Below, one piece after another: positions 9,496-18,001 of a stretch of 64,000 nt of DNA (positions are counted from its first letter, which is position 1; each line of letters opens with the position of its first letter). The notes beneath the pieces were generated by a model. It did not search any database and was not told where the DNA came from. It saw nothing but the letters and a program-made list of their open reading frames with translations. The position numbers were made by a program, and so were the translations under genes. This DNA comes from Pseudomonas asplenii (lineage in GTDB: Bacteria; Pseudomonadota; Gammaproteobacteria; Pseudomonadales; Pseudomonadaceae), in NCBI RefSeq assembly GCF_001293465.1, contig NZ_JSYZ01000027.1, positions 28,106 through 92,105 of the forward strand, in the 5' to 3' direction.

Positions 9496-10446
9496 TCAGC
9501 TGAACTGCTCGCGGTACTGGATGGGGGTCAGCCCGAGTTTTTCACCGAACAGGAAACGCATGTGTCGCACGCTGCCGAAACCGCTCTTGTAGGCCACGGT
9601 CTTGAGCGGCAGGTCGGTGCTTTCCAGCAGGCTCCGGGCGTAATCGATGCGGGCGTTCTGGACGAACGCCATGGGCGTCATGTTCGTCTCGCGCAGGAAC
9701 ATTCGCGAGAAATGGCGTGGGCTCATGTTCACCAGGGCAGCCATGCTCTGGATGCTGAACGCTTCGTCGAGGTGTTCGAGCACATGGTTCTGCACCCGGG
9801 TCACCGGCGTCTGCTGCGGTGCGACCGCCGCGGTCAGCGGGCTGAACTGCGCCTGCCCGCCATGACGCTTCATCACCACCAGCAGAACCTTCGCCACGTC
9901 CTGGGCGACCTTCTTGCCGTGGTCCTCGGCCACCACCGCCAACGCCAGGTCGATACCGGCGGTGACACCACCGGAGGTCAGCAGCCTGCGATCGCGCAGG
10001 TAGATCCGATCGGTCTCGACCATGGCCGCGGGAAAGGCCTTGACCAGGCGCTCGGTGTAGTTCCAGTGGGTGGTGACACGGTGGCCGTCGAGCAGACCGG
10101 CATGCCCCAGCACAAAGGCCCCCGTGCAAACCGAACCATAGCTGGTGGCCTTTTCGGCCGCCTGCCGCAGCCAGTCGACCAATTGCGGATGGGTCCGGTT
10201 GTAGCCACCGGGACCGCCCGGGACCAGCAGCAGGTCGTAGGCCGAAGGCGGCTGGTCGAGGCCCTGGTCGGCCTGGACGCGCACGCCGTTGGAGGCGCGC
10301 AACGCTCCCGGTTCGCTGCCAATGGTCAGGAGCTGATAGTGGTCAGCGGGCTTGAGGTAGCGGTTGGCCATGGAGAACACCTCCATGGGCCCGGCCATGT
10401 CGAGCAGCAGAAAGTCAGGAAACAGCACCATAGCCACGGTTTTCAT
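9496..10446 (-). CDS. GlxA family transcriptional regulator (DJ-1/PfpI + AraC HTH)
   Basis: A 316-residue regulator. The N-terminal DJ-1/PfpI-like domain (about 1-190) contains the nucleophile-elbow-like segment GSVCTGAFVLGHAG; the C-terminal ~100 residues form an AraC double helix-turn-helix (FSIQSMAALVNMSPRHFSRM and LPLKTVAYKSGFGSVRHMRF). In this group the DJ-1 domain usually acts as a ligand sensor rather than an enzyme. It is divergent from the pirin gene across a 223-base spacer, which makes pirin a plausible target. Confidence 0.92.
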   Translation of the reverse strand: MKTVAMVLFPDFLLLDMAGPMEVFSMANRYLKPADHYQLLTIGSEPGALRASNGVRVQADQGLDQPPSAYDLLLVPGGPGGYNRTHPQLVDWLRQAAEKATSYGSVCTGAFVLGHAGLLDGHRVTTHWNYTERLVKAFPAAMVETDRIYLRDRRLLTSGGVTAGIDLALAVVAEDHGKKVAQDVAKVLLVVMKRHGGQAQFSPLTAAVAPQQTPVTRVQNHVLEHLDEAFSIQSMAALVNMSPRHFSRMFLRETNMTPMAFVQNARIDYARSLLESTDLPLKTVAYKSGFGSVRHMRFLFGEKLGLTPIQYREQFS

Positions 10447-10669
10447 TGCTTGGACATCACTTCACTTTCAACGGGGAGCGCCCACACGATCACCCGGGGG
10501 ATGGCTACCCGGCGCGACTGTGGTGCATGGCAAGGATACAGGAGGGGCGACCCAGACTGTCAACTGGAGAGAGACGGTCTTTCAATTTCCATCTACTTAT
10601 TGAACTGATGAGTAAACATTAAGCTGCTCCTCACTCGGACGAATCCACGTCCCCCAAGGAGAATTCATC

Positions 10670-11392
10670 ATGCTCACGCTTCGTAAAGCTTCCGACCGCG
10701 GCATTGCCAACCATGGCTGGTTGAAGTCGTTCCACACCTTTTCCTTTGCCAACTATCGCAACCTCAACGAGCAGGGTTTTTCCGACCTGCTGGTGATCAA
10801 CGATGACCGCGTCGCGGCCGGCAAGGGCTTCGGCCAGCATCCGCACCGGGACATGGAGATTTTCTCCTATGTGCTCGAAGGGGCCCTGGAACACAAGGAC
10901 ACCCTGGGCACCGGTTCGGTGATCCGCCCCGGCGACGTGCAACTGATGAGCGCCGGTACCGGCGTGGCCCACAGTGAGTTCAACCACTCCCACGACGAGC
11001 TGGTGCACTTCCTGCAGATCTGGATCGTGCCCGACGTCAGTGGCGCCACCCCGCGTTATCAGCAGCAGCATTTCAGCGAAGAACAGAAGCGTGGCCGTCT
11101 GGCCCTGATCATCTCCCCCGATGGCGACCAGGGCTCGTTGAAGGTCCGCCAGGACGCGCGGGTCTATGCCGGCCTGATCGATGGCAAGGAAAGCACCAGC
11201 CTGGAACTGGCCGAGAACCGTTACGCCTATGTCCACGTCGCCCGCGGCAGCGTCGAGCTCAACGGCCTGGTGCTGCAGACCGGTGACGGCGTGCGGGTTC
11301 GTCAGGAACGCCTGCTGACCCTGGCCAATGGCGCGGATGCCGAAGTGCTGGTGTTCGACCTGCGCCCCGAAGAACTGCCGCAAATGCCATGA
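10670..11392 (+). CDS. Pirin family protein (YhaK/quercetinase-like)
   Basis: Bicupin metal protein of the pirin family, 240 residues. The first cupin carries the metal-binding cluster FGQHPHRDMEIFSYVLEG with a downstream GVAHSEFNHS, supplying the usual histidines and glutamate. Family members bind Fe or other divalent metal; some oxidise quercetin, others act in stress responses. The start ATG at 10670 follows AAGGAG. It stands alone on its transcript and ends at a hairpin at 11405-11429. Confidence 0.92.
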   Translation: MLTLRKASDRGIANHGWLKSFHTFSFANYRNLNEQGFSDLLVINDDRVAAGKGFGQHPHRDMEIFSYVLEGALEHKDTLGTGSVIRPGDVQLMSAGTGVAHSEFNHSHDELVHFLQIWIVPDVSGATPRYQQQHFSEEQKRGRLALIISPDGDQGSLKVRQDARVYAGLIDGKESTSLELAENRYAYVHVARGSVELNGLVLQTGDGVRVRQERLLTLANGADAEVLVFDLRPEELPQMP

Positions 11393-11404
11393 GGCCAATC
11401 GACA

Positions 11405-11429
11405 GCCCGGGGGCCTGTTGCCCTCGGGC
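11405..11429 (+). terminator. Hairpin downstream of pirin gene
   Basis: GCCCGGGGGC at 11405-11414 and GCCCTCGGGC at 11420-11429 form a 10-base stem with one G-T pair and a 5-base loop, 12 bases after the pirin stop. No clear T run. Confidence 0.5.
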
Positions 11430-11780
11430 CGTACCCATGGGCCGGCTACCCGCAGGCCCGCGCTTGTGGCATCAGACCGCTGGTTGTGTTCGGCATCGCC
11501 CGTGGCATGCTGAGCTGCAACCTGCAAGCCGCCACGGTCAGTGTGCTCGCTCGTCAGCTGGATACCCCCTCCAACCTGTGCCCGGTGCCGGGAGCGGTGA
11601 TCGTCTGCGCGGGCATGGGACTGTCCGGGCGCTCGCTGCCCATGCCAGACCAAGGCAACGCGCCCCTGACCGGCCGGCTGCGGCGCATACCGCTCGACCC
11701 GTCATGACGACCAGGCAGGACGGGGCCGAACGCCTGCCAGGCGCCTGCCGGTGGGTACCGTCAACCCGGTATCCACCTAA

Positions 11781-11817
11781 TTTTTCAATCGCCCCCATTA
11801 GTTTTTCAAATTGCCCC
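11781..11817 (+). promoter_or_regulatory. Direct repeat operator candidate upstream of MFS exporter
   Basis: TTTTTCAATCGCCCC begins at 11781 and TTTTTCAAATTGCCCC begins at 11802. The copies are 21 bases apart, two turns of the helix, and lie 34 bases before the exporter start. This looks like a tandem binding site for a regulator; none is encoded next to it, so the regulator is unknown. Confidence 0.45.
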
Positions 11818-11851
11818 TGTCGACAAGCGGTGGCCTAATTGGAGCTTTGTC

Positions 11852-13057
11852 ATGGAAGGCTCCCACATGGAAAACGTTAGAGCTTCAAGCGCTCATGCCG
11901 TCTGGCTGATGGTCAGCGTGGTACTGGTCGCGCTCAATCTGCGGCCCTCGATGGCCGCTGTCGGCCCGCTGCTCTCGGCGATTCGCGGTGATATCCCACT
12001 CAGCTTCAGTGCTGCCGCCCTGCTGACCATGTTGCCAGTCATGGCCATGGGCCTGGCGATGTTTCTCGGCATGCGCCTGGCCCTGCGCTTCGGCGAACAC
12101 CGCACCATCGTCGTGTCGCTGCTGGTGATCGGCCTGGCCACCGCTTCGCGGCTGTACCTGAACAGCACCACCGAGCTGATCCTCAGTGCGGTGCTGGCCG
12201 GCCTCGGGATCGCCCTGATCCAGGCGGTGATGCCGGCGCTGATCAAGTCACGCTTCAGCAACAACGTCTCGCTGTTCATGGGGGTGTACGTCACCTCGAT
12301 CATGGGCGGCGCGGCGGTGGCGGCTTCGTTCTCGCCCTTCGTCCTGGCCCAGACCGGCAGTTGGCGCATCAGCCTGGCGATCTGGGCGTTGCTGGCGCTG
12401 GTGGCGCTGGTCATCTGGTACGCCCAGCGCTCGGCGGTACCGGCCTTGCCACAGGCGCCCGGCAAAACCCGGCAGGAGTCGTTCGCCGGTAACTCGCGGG
12501 CCTGGCTGCTGGCGATTTTCTTCGGCCTCGGCACGGCGTCCTATACCTGCGTGCTGGCCTGGCTGGCCCCCTACTACGTGGAGAAAGGCTGGAGCGAACA
12601 GAGCGCCGGCCTGCTGCTGGGCCTGCTGACCGCCATGGAAGTGGTGTCCGGCCTGGTCACCCCGGCGCTGGCCAACCGCAGCCAGGACCGGCGCCTGGTG
12701 CTGGCCGTATTGCTGGGGCTGATCATCGCCGGTTTCTGTGGCCTGATCCTCAGCCCGCAACACTTCACCCTGCTCTGGCCCTGCCTCCTGGGCCTGGGTA
12801 TCGGCGGCCTGTTCCCGATGAGCCTGATCGTCTCCCTCGATCACCTGGAAGACCCCCGCCGCGCCGGTGGCCTGACCGCCTTCGTGCAGGGCATCGGCTA
12901 CCTGATCGCCGGCCTGTCGCCGCTGATCGCCGGGGTGATCCGCGACCAGTTGGGCAGCTTCGAATGGGCCTGGTGGTCGCTGGCCGCGGTGATGGCCGTG
13001 ATGATCCTGATGGTGCTGCGGTTCAACCCCAAGCATTACGCCCAGCATATCCGCTAG
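11852..13057 (+). CDS. MFS exporter, CynX/NimT type
   Basis: Major facilitator transporter of the cyanate/nitroimidazole (CynX/NimT/YycB) branch, 401 residues with 12 hydrophobic segments. The N-terminus has the branch-typical VVLVALNLRPSMAAVGPLL, and RLALRFGEHR fits the loop-2-3 motif. The ATG at 11852 has GGAG seven bases upstream; a second ATG at 11867 is also possible. Substrate is not predictable. It ends just before a perfect 16-base-pair hairpin and is followed by an unrelated EamA exporter. Confidence 0.9.
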   Translation: MEGSHMENVRASSAHAVWLMVSVVLVALNLRPSMAAVGPLLSAIRGDIPLSFSAAALLTMLPVMAMGLAMFLGMRLALRFGEHRTIVVSLLVIGLATASRLYLNSTTELILSAVLAGLGIALIQAVMPALIKSRFSNNVSLFMGVYVTSIMGGAAVAASFSPFVLAQTGSWRISLAIWALLALVALVIWYAQRSAVPALPQAPGKTRQESFAGNSRAWLLAIFFGLGTASYTCVLAWLAPYYVEKGWSEQSAGLLLGLLTAMEVVSGLVTPALANRSQDRRLVLAVLLGLIIAGFCGLILSPQHFTLLWPCLLGLGIGGLFPMSLIVSLDHLEDPRRAGGLTAFVQGIGYLIAGLSPLIAGVIRDQLGSFEWAWWSLAAVMAVMILMVLRFNPKHYAQHIR

Positions 13058-13064
13058 TCATCGA

Positions 13065-13108
13065 CGGTCCTTTCAAGCCAGGTCGCCCGGCATGGCTTGA
13101 AAGGACCG
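13065..13108 (+). terminator. Strong hairpin after MFS exporter
   Basis: CGGTCCTTTCAAGCCA at 13065-13080 is matched without error by TGGCTTGAAAGGACCG at 13093-13108, loop of 12 bases, starting 8 bases after the stop codon and followed by CCTCTTCT. Confidence 0.75.
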
Positions 13109-13210
13109 CCTCTTCTGCTGCGACACCCCCCTGCCCCGTCTGTCCCTGTTCAAACCGGGCACGGGGCATTCGCCCACCCGGGCCACTCACCCTCATTCCT
13201 GGAGAAACTC

Positions 13211-14122
13211 ATGAAACAAGTCGGTTTCGCTGCCGCACATTGGGGCATGCTGATCTGGGCGCTGCTGATCGCTGCGTCATTCTTCGCTGCCGCCGAAGTC
13301 GGCCAATCGATTGACCCGATCCTGCTGACCGGGTTGCGCCTGCTGTTTTCCGCGCTGCTGTTCCTGCCGCTGCTGCTTCTGAACAACAAGTCTGCGCTGA
13401 CCGCCAGGGGCCTGCTGGCCCACGCCGTGCTGGGCCTGCTGCTGGCGGCGTATTTCGGTTCGCTGTTCGAGGCGTTGCGCTATACCACGGCGGTCAACAC
13501 CGCGACGCTGTACACCCTGGTGCCGCTGATGACCCTGGGCTTCGAGGCCTTTCTGTTGCCCAGCGCCAGCCTCAGGGCGCGCCTGCTGCCGATGACGCTC
13601 GCCGCGGTGGGCGCCGTGCTGCTGATTCTCAAGGGGGCCGCTCCGGGCGAGTTGCCCGCCCCCTACCCGGTGATCGTCTTCATCATCGGCTGCCTGGCGA
13701 TGGCGCTCTACTCGCCCCTGAGCCAGCGCTTCAAGAACAAGGTGCTCAAAGGACGCGACCCGGTGGCGATGACCTTCTGGAACATGCTCTTCGGCTCGCT
13801 GTTTCTGTTGGTGTTCTGCGTATTCAGCGGTGGCTGGCGCAGCGGTGCGCTGCTGACGGGGCGGGATCTGTTCTGGCTGGTGTACCTGGCGCTGTTTGGC
13901 ACCCTGGCGACCTTCTGGCTGCTGCATCGGGCCATCGGGGTGATCGCCCCGTCGACCGTGATTTCCTATGTCTACCTCAATACCCTGTTCGTGACCCTGT
14001 TCCACTGGTTCTGGCTGGGCCAGCAACCGACGCTGGTGGAAGCCGTCGGTGCCGTGCTGGTGGGTGTCGGCATGGGCGCACTGGTGCTGGGCAGCCGTAG
14101 CACCAAGCCGGTCCTGGCCTGA
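13211..14122 (+). CDS. DMT superfamily EamA transporter
   Basis: Ten-helix drug/metabolite transporter with two EamA repeats, 303 residues. Helices begin at MLIWALLIAASFFAAAEVGQ, and the second repeat ends in VGAVLVGVGMGALVLGS as is usual. GGAGAAACTC precedes the ATG at 13211; the open frame extends 38 codons upstream but that stretch is not membrane-like and lacks a ribosome site. Its stop is six bases from the stop of the amidase on the other strand, so the two transcripts converge. Substrate unknown; export of an amino-acid-like product of the neighbouring operon is possible but only a guess. Confidence 0.9.
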   Translation: MKQVGFAAAHWGMLIWALLIAASFFAAAEVGQSIDPILLTGLRLLFSALLFLPLLLLNNKSALTARGLLAHAVLGLLLAAYFGSLFEALRYTTAVNTATLYTLVPLMTLGFEAFLLPSASLRARLLPMTLAAVGAVLLILKGAAPGELPAPYPVIVFIIGCLAMALYSPLSQRFKNKVLKGRDPVAMTFWNMLFGSLFLLVFCVFSGGWRSGALLTGRDLFWLVYLALFGTLATFWLLHRAIGVIAPSTVISYVYLNTLFVTLFHWFWLGQQPTLVEAVGAVLVGVGMGALVLGSRSTKPVLA

Positions 14123-14128
14123 GAAACC

Positions 14129-15544
14129 TCAGCGCAGGACGGTGCCCCGGGGCGCCACCGGGGCCCAGCGTTCCAGTTGACGCTCAAGGAGCGCCGCCAC
14201 CGCCAGCAGACGCGCTTCCTGCCAGTGCGGCCCCACCAGCTGGATGCCGATCGGCAGGCCGGTGTCGGGATCATGGCCGGCGCGAATGACCACCGCCGGC
14301 GAACCCGACAGGCTGAACGGGAACACGAAAGCGTAGCGATCGCGGTCTTCCAGCGACTCGCCATGGGCGAAGGCGACGTCCGGGTACACCGGACAGATGA
14401 ACAGGTCGTGCTCGGCGAAAAACTTCGCCAACTGGTAGCGGAAGGTATCGATGGCGATCCAGTCACGCTTGAGCTCATCCACGCTCAACTCGACCTGCTC
14501 ACTGCGCCGAACCAGTTCCGCCGTGGCCGGGGTATAGGCCTGCTTGCCCATGGCCTGGAACAGTTTCTGCCAGCCACGGCCGGCGTCCGCGCCGGTGATG
14601 AACACCCGCCAGAGGATATCGCAGGCTTCGTCGAGCATCGAAGGGAGCGCCGGACTCACGTCGGCGACCACACCTTGCAGGCAGGCCTCGACGCGCTGCA
14701 GCGCCTCTTTCACCGCGGCGCTGGCCCGGGTCCGGCTGGACTCCCAGGACAGTGCCACCCGCAGCTCGCCCAGGGGTTTGCTCTGGGCGAACGGCACATC
14801 GACCGTATCCGGATCCTGGCCGTCGGCCCCGCTGATCAACGGCCCGAGCAGCGCCAGGTCGTCGACATAGCGGCCCATCACGCCAAACGCCGAGGTCAGG
14901 TGGAACAGCCCGGAGCGGTCGTTGGGGAACTGGCCGGTCAGGGGCACCCGCCCCTGGGTCAGCTTGAGCCCGCAGATACCGTTGAAATGCGCCGGAATCC
15001 GCACGCTGCCACAGGCGTCCGAGGCCAGCCCGGCCGGTGAGCAACCGGCGGCGATGGCCGCCGCCTCACCGCCGCTGCTGCCACCGGCGGAACGCTGGGC
15101 ATCGTAGGGATTGAGCGTGCGCCCGTACAACAGGTTCTCGGTTTCGAAGGCCATGCACAGCTCGGGCACGTTGGTGATGCCGAGAATGATCGCACCGGCT
15201 TCGCGCAGCCGCGCGACCACCGTGGCGTCCTGCCGGCTGGGCTCGCCGAGCAGTTCCTCCAGGCCGCGCGACATGCGGAAGCCGCGCACGTGGCAGACAT
15301 CCTTGATCGTCAGCGGTACCCCGTGCAGAGGGCCGAGAAACCTGCCGCGGCTGGCCAGTTCATCGGCTTCCCGGGCCTGGCGCAGCAACTCGTCGAGGGA
15401 CTCGAGCTGAATCACGGCATTGATCGCCTGGTTGCGCTCGGCGATGCGTTGCAGATAGAACTCCAGCAGCTCGACGCTGGTCAGCGCGCCGCGGCGCAGC
15501 AGACCGGCCATTTCCCGCAGGGTCAGGGTATCCGGATTGAACAT
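14129..15544 (-). CDS. Amidase signature family enzyme
   Basis: Amidase-signature hydrolase of 471 residues, the last gene of the six-gene minus-strand operon. All three catalytic residues are present: Lys in LTIKDVCHVRG (about 81), the cis-serine in AGGSSGGEAA (about 156) and the nucleophile in ACGSVRIPAHFNG (about 180). I start it at the ATG at 15544, seven bases after GGAGG and two bases after the aminotransferase stop; a GTG at 15550 is an alternative. In this setting it could release an amine or cleave an amide made by the AMP-dependent ligase; the substrate is not visible from the sequence. Confidence 0.92.
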   Translation of the reverse strand: MFNPDTLTLREMAGLLRRGALTSVELLEFYLQRIAERNQAINAVIQLESLDELLRQAREADELASRGRFLGPLHGVPLTIKDVCHVRGFRMSRGLEELLGEPSRQDATVVARLREAGAIILGITNVPELCMAFETENLLYGRTLNPYDAQRSAGGSSGGEAAAIAAGCSPAGLASDACGSVRIPAHFNGICGLKLTQGRVPLTGQFPNDRSGLFHLTSAFGVMGRYVDDLALLGPLISGADGQDPDTVDVPFAQSKPLGELRVALSWESSRTRASAAVKEALQRVEACLQGVVADVSPALPSMLDEACDILWRVFITGADAGRGWQKLFQAMGKQAYTPATAELVRRSEQVELSVDELKRDWIAIDTFRYQLAKFFAEHDLFICPVYPDVAFAHGESLEDRDRYAFVFPFSLSGSPAVVIRAGHDPDTGLPIGIQLVGPHWQEARLLAVAALLERQLERWAPVAPRGTVLR

Positions 15545-15546
15545 GC

Positions 15547-16887
15547 TCACCCCTCCGCCTTGCTGCGCAGCAGCTTGTTGGGGATCTGATACATGTTGCG
15601 CACCACCAGGGAGAACGCCTTGATCCCCAGCCTTGGCCGCCGGGCGATGGCTTCCAGCGCCTCCTCGGTCATGGTCAGCACATGGCGCAGGGCCTCGGGC
15701 GTGATGTTCAGTGGCGGGTAGAAACGCAGCACCGGACGCCGGGCCTTTTCATTCATCGAATGCCCGGCATGGATACCGCGCTTGCCCAGTTCCATGCTCA
15801 TCAGTGCCTCATACACCGAACCGCGCAGACGCAGGCCGGTCATCAGGCCCACCCCCGGGACATCCTCGATGATAGCCGGATAGCGCTCGGCCAGTCGTTG
15901 CAGGCCATGGCGCAGCAGGCCGCCGTTGATCCGCGACTGCTCGACCAGGTCGTGCTCCTCGATGTAGTCGATGGCCGCCAGCGCCGAGGCGCAGGCCACC
16001 GGATGGCCGCCATTGGTGCGCTGGTCGGGTTCGATCTCGGCCAGCGGGAACTGCCGGCTCAGCCGCTGGCTGTACATGGCGCAGGCGAACGAGGTGTAGC
16101 CACCGGTCAGGCCCTTGGAGAGGATCATGATGTCCGGCACCACGTCGTCATACTGCACCGCGAACCATTTGCCGCAACGGCCGAAGCCGGTCTGGATCTC
16201 GTCGGCCACCAGCAGGGTCTCGGTCGCATCGCACAAGGCGCGGATGTTGGCCATGTAGCCCACCGGCGGCACCTGCAGGTGCGCCCCCCCGAGAATCGGC
16301 TCGACATACACCGCGCACACGCCCTCGCCCACCGCTTTCTGCAGGGCGGCGAAGTCGCCGTACGGCACGTAGGTCACCTGTGGGGCATGGGTGCCATAGC
16401 TGCGATGGTGCTGTTGCTGGCCAAGGATGCTCATCGCCGCCAGCGTCTTGCCGTGGTAGGAGTCGCCCATCACCACGATGCCGCGGCGGTTGCTCTGTAC
16501 CTTGAGCACATAACGCAGGCTCTGTTCGATGGCCTCGGCGCCCGAAACCATGTACTGGACATCCCCCCATTCGCCCGGTACCACATCCCGCAGGCGCTCG
16601 GACAAGGCATGCTGCAGCGGGTGCACACGTCCTTCCGGGACCCAGGCCATGCGGTTCAGCTGGTTCTGCACCTGCTCGCGCACCAGCGGGTTGCGATGGC
16701 CGACGATGAACACGCCATAACTGCAGGCACAGTCGATGAAACGCTTGCCGGCATGGTCAGTGACGTAGATACCGTCGGTGTGCTGCTCGACGCTGGTCTT
16801 GCCCAGGCGGTAGAGCTTGGCTGCCGAGGCGCTCCAGTGGCGCTGGCAATCGTCCAGCAGTTGTTCATGCGGCAGAGTTAAGGACAT
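15547..16887 (-). CDS. Class III PLP-dependent aminotransferase (catalytically intact)
   Basis: Fold-type I class III aminotransferase, 446 residues, related to ornithine/4-aminobutyrate transaminases. All key residues are present: SGAEA (phosphate region, 115-119), YHGKT (144-148), EP (196-197), the pyridine-binding Asp229 in VADEIQTGFG, and the Schiff-base Lys258 in ILSKGLTGG. AAGGAG lies ten bases before the ATG at 16887, which overlaps the upstream gene by 23 bases, so the two are translationally linked. The upstream neighbour is a paralogue that has lost the same Lys and Asp, which suggests that only this copy does chemistry. Amino donor and acceptor are unknown. Confidence 0.92.
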   Translation of the reverse strand: MSLTLPHEQLLDDCQRHWSASAAKLYRLGKTSVEQHTDGIYVTDHAGKRFIDCACSYGVFIVGHRNPLVREQVQNQLNRMAWVPEGRVHPLQHALSERLRDVVPGEWGDVQYMVSGAEAIEQSLRYVLKVQSNRRGIVVMGDSYHGKTLAAMSILGQQQHHRSYGTHAPQVTYVPYGDFAALQKAVGEGVCAVYVEPILGGAHLQVPPVGYMANIRALCDATETLLVADEIQTGFGRCGKWFAVQYDDVVPDIMILSKGLTGGYTSFACAMYSQRLSRQFPLAEIEPDQRTNGGHPVACASALAAIDYIEEHDLVEQSRINGGLLRHGLQRLAERYPAIIEDVPGVGLMTGLRLRGSVYEALMSMELGKRGIHAGHSMNEKARRPVLRFYPPLNITPEALRHVLTMTEEALEAIARRPRLGIKAFSLVVRNMYQIPNKLLRSKAEG

Positions 16888-17992
16888 GGCTGAGAGTCTC
16901 CTTGATGATCTGGGCGGCACGCTGGACAGGTTCGGGGCGCGCGGTAACCGGGCACCGCAGAATCAGTTCGCGGCCCCGTGGCACGGTGACGTAGACACCG
17001 CGTTCGTAAAGGATCTGGCACAATTGGGCCGGTTTCAGATCGCCCGCCAGCGGCAGGCTGACCCAGCCTCCGTAGGCCACCGCCCCCAGCGGAGCGAGCG
17101 TCTGAGCCAGCAGCCGACCGTTGTCCAGGCACTGCCTGGCACAGTCATGCTGACGCACATAGTCGAGCGCGGTCAGCGCGGCCAGGCAGGCCATCGGATT
17201 GCCCGCAGTGGTGCTCCCGTGTTTCGCCGGGCTGCTGCGGCCATAGACCTGGTAGGCCATCTCTTCGCTACAGGTGTAGGTACCGATGGGAATCGCCCCA
17301 CCGCCCAACGCCCCGCCCAGCACCACGATGTCCGGGCTGTTCTGGTAGCGCTGGAAGCCGAACAGCTGGCCCAGGCTGCCCAGGCAGGTCTGCACATCGA
17401 CCGCGATCACCGGTGCCGAAGCCTTGGCGGCGCGGGCATACAACTGGTCGAGCAGCGCCTGATCGATCAGCCGCAGGCGACCGCCCTCGTCGATCACCGT
17501 GCTGGTATGGCAAACCGCAAAGCAGTCGGCCCAGTCGACCTTGTCCAGGTCGGCGACCTGCTGGATCGCCACCCGCTCGAAGCCGAGGAAACGCTGGATT
17601 TCCTGATAGTCCGTCGATGTGCTCAAGCAGCGCCCGTAGCTCAACGAGCCGTAGTCGCCGCCCTGGATGAAGACGATGGTGTTGCCCTTGGGCTTGAGGC
17701 CCTTGCACAGTTTCAACGCACCTTCGAACGCCTCGTCCCCGGAACTGCAGACATAGGAGCTGACCAGCGGCGCGGGCAACAGCTCGGACAGGGTGCGGCA
17801 CAGGCCGATCAGCGGCTCGGACATCAGCACGCGATTGGACAGCCCCATGAGGCCGGCCTGGCGGCTGACGGCCTCGATCACCTGAGGTACCTGGAAACCG
17901 AAACCGCCGCTCAAGTCGATGATCTTGCGACCCTCACCGTCGGTATAGGTCTCGTACTGGCCGGTAATGATCTGTTTGTCAGTATTTTTCAT
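16865..17992 (-). CDS. Class III aminotransferase-like protein lacking the PLP lysine and aspartate
   Basis: A 375-residue aminotransferase homologue that keeps the fold but not the chemistry. The segment that should read LGK-ALGGG is VLGGALGGGAIPIG, with a GGG codon (Gly227) where the Schiff-base lysine belongs, and the segment DE-IQTG is VDVQTCLG, with Val198 in place of the pyridine-binding Asp. The YHGKT histidine motif is DYGSLS. SSGDEAFEGALKL still matches the phosphate-site region. It is also about 70 residues shorter than its neighbour. The frame is intact and overlapped at both ends of the operon spacing (9 bases after the oxygenase, 23-base overlap with the active paralogue), so it is not a decaying pseudogene. 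A regulatory or heterodimer partner role is inferred. Confidence 0.85.
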   Translation of the reverse strand: MKNTDKQIITGQYETYTDGEGRKIIDLSGGFGFQVPQVIEAVSRQAGLMGLSNRVLMSEPLIGLCRTLSELLPAPLVSSYVCSSGDEAFEGALKLCKGLKPKGNTIVFIQGGDYGSLSYGRCLSTSTDYQEIQRFLGFERVAIQQVADLDKVDWADCFAVCHTSTVIDEGGRLRLIDQALLDQLYARAAKASAPVIAVDVQTCLGSLGQLFGFQRYQNSPDIVVLGGALGGGAIPIGTYTCSEEMAYQVYGRSSPAKHGSTTAGNPMACLAALTALDYVRQHDCARQCLDNGRLLAQTLAPLGAVAYGGWVSLPLAGDLKPAQLCQILYERGVYVTVPRGRELILRCPVTARPEPVQRAAQIIKETLSHVLNSAA

Positions 17993-18001
17993 GAAAAGCT
18001 C

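Larger units (their letters stand above)
11393..11851. other. Intergenic region between pirin and MFS genes
   Basis: 459 bases without a convincing gene; the short open frames here lack ribosome sites and coding character. It holds a hairpin at 11405-11429 and, 34-71 bases before the MFS start, a pair of direct repeats listed separately. Confidence 0.6.

Noticed and set aside
16865..17992. The inactive aminotransferase as a pseudogene
   Set aside because: Frame is uninterrupted, overlaps are conserved-looking, and codon use is normal; loss of two specific catalytic residues is better explained by a new role.
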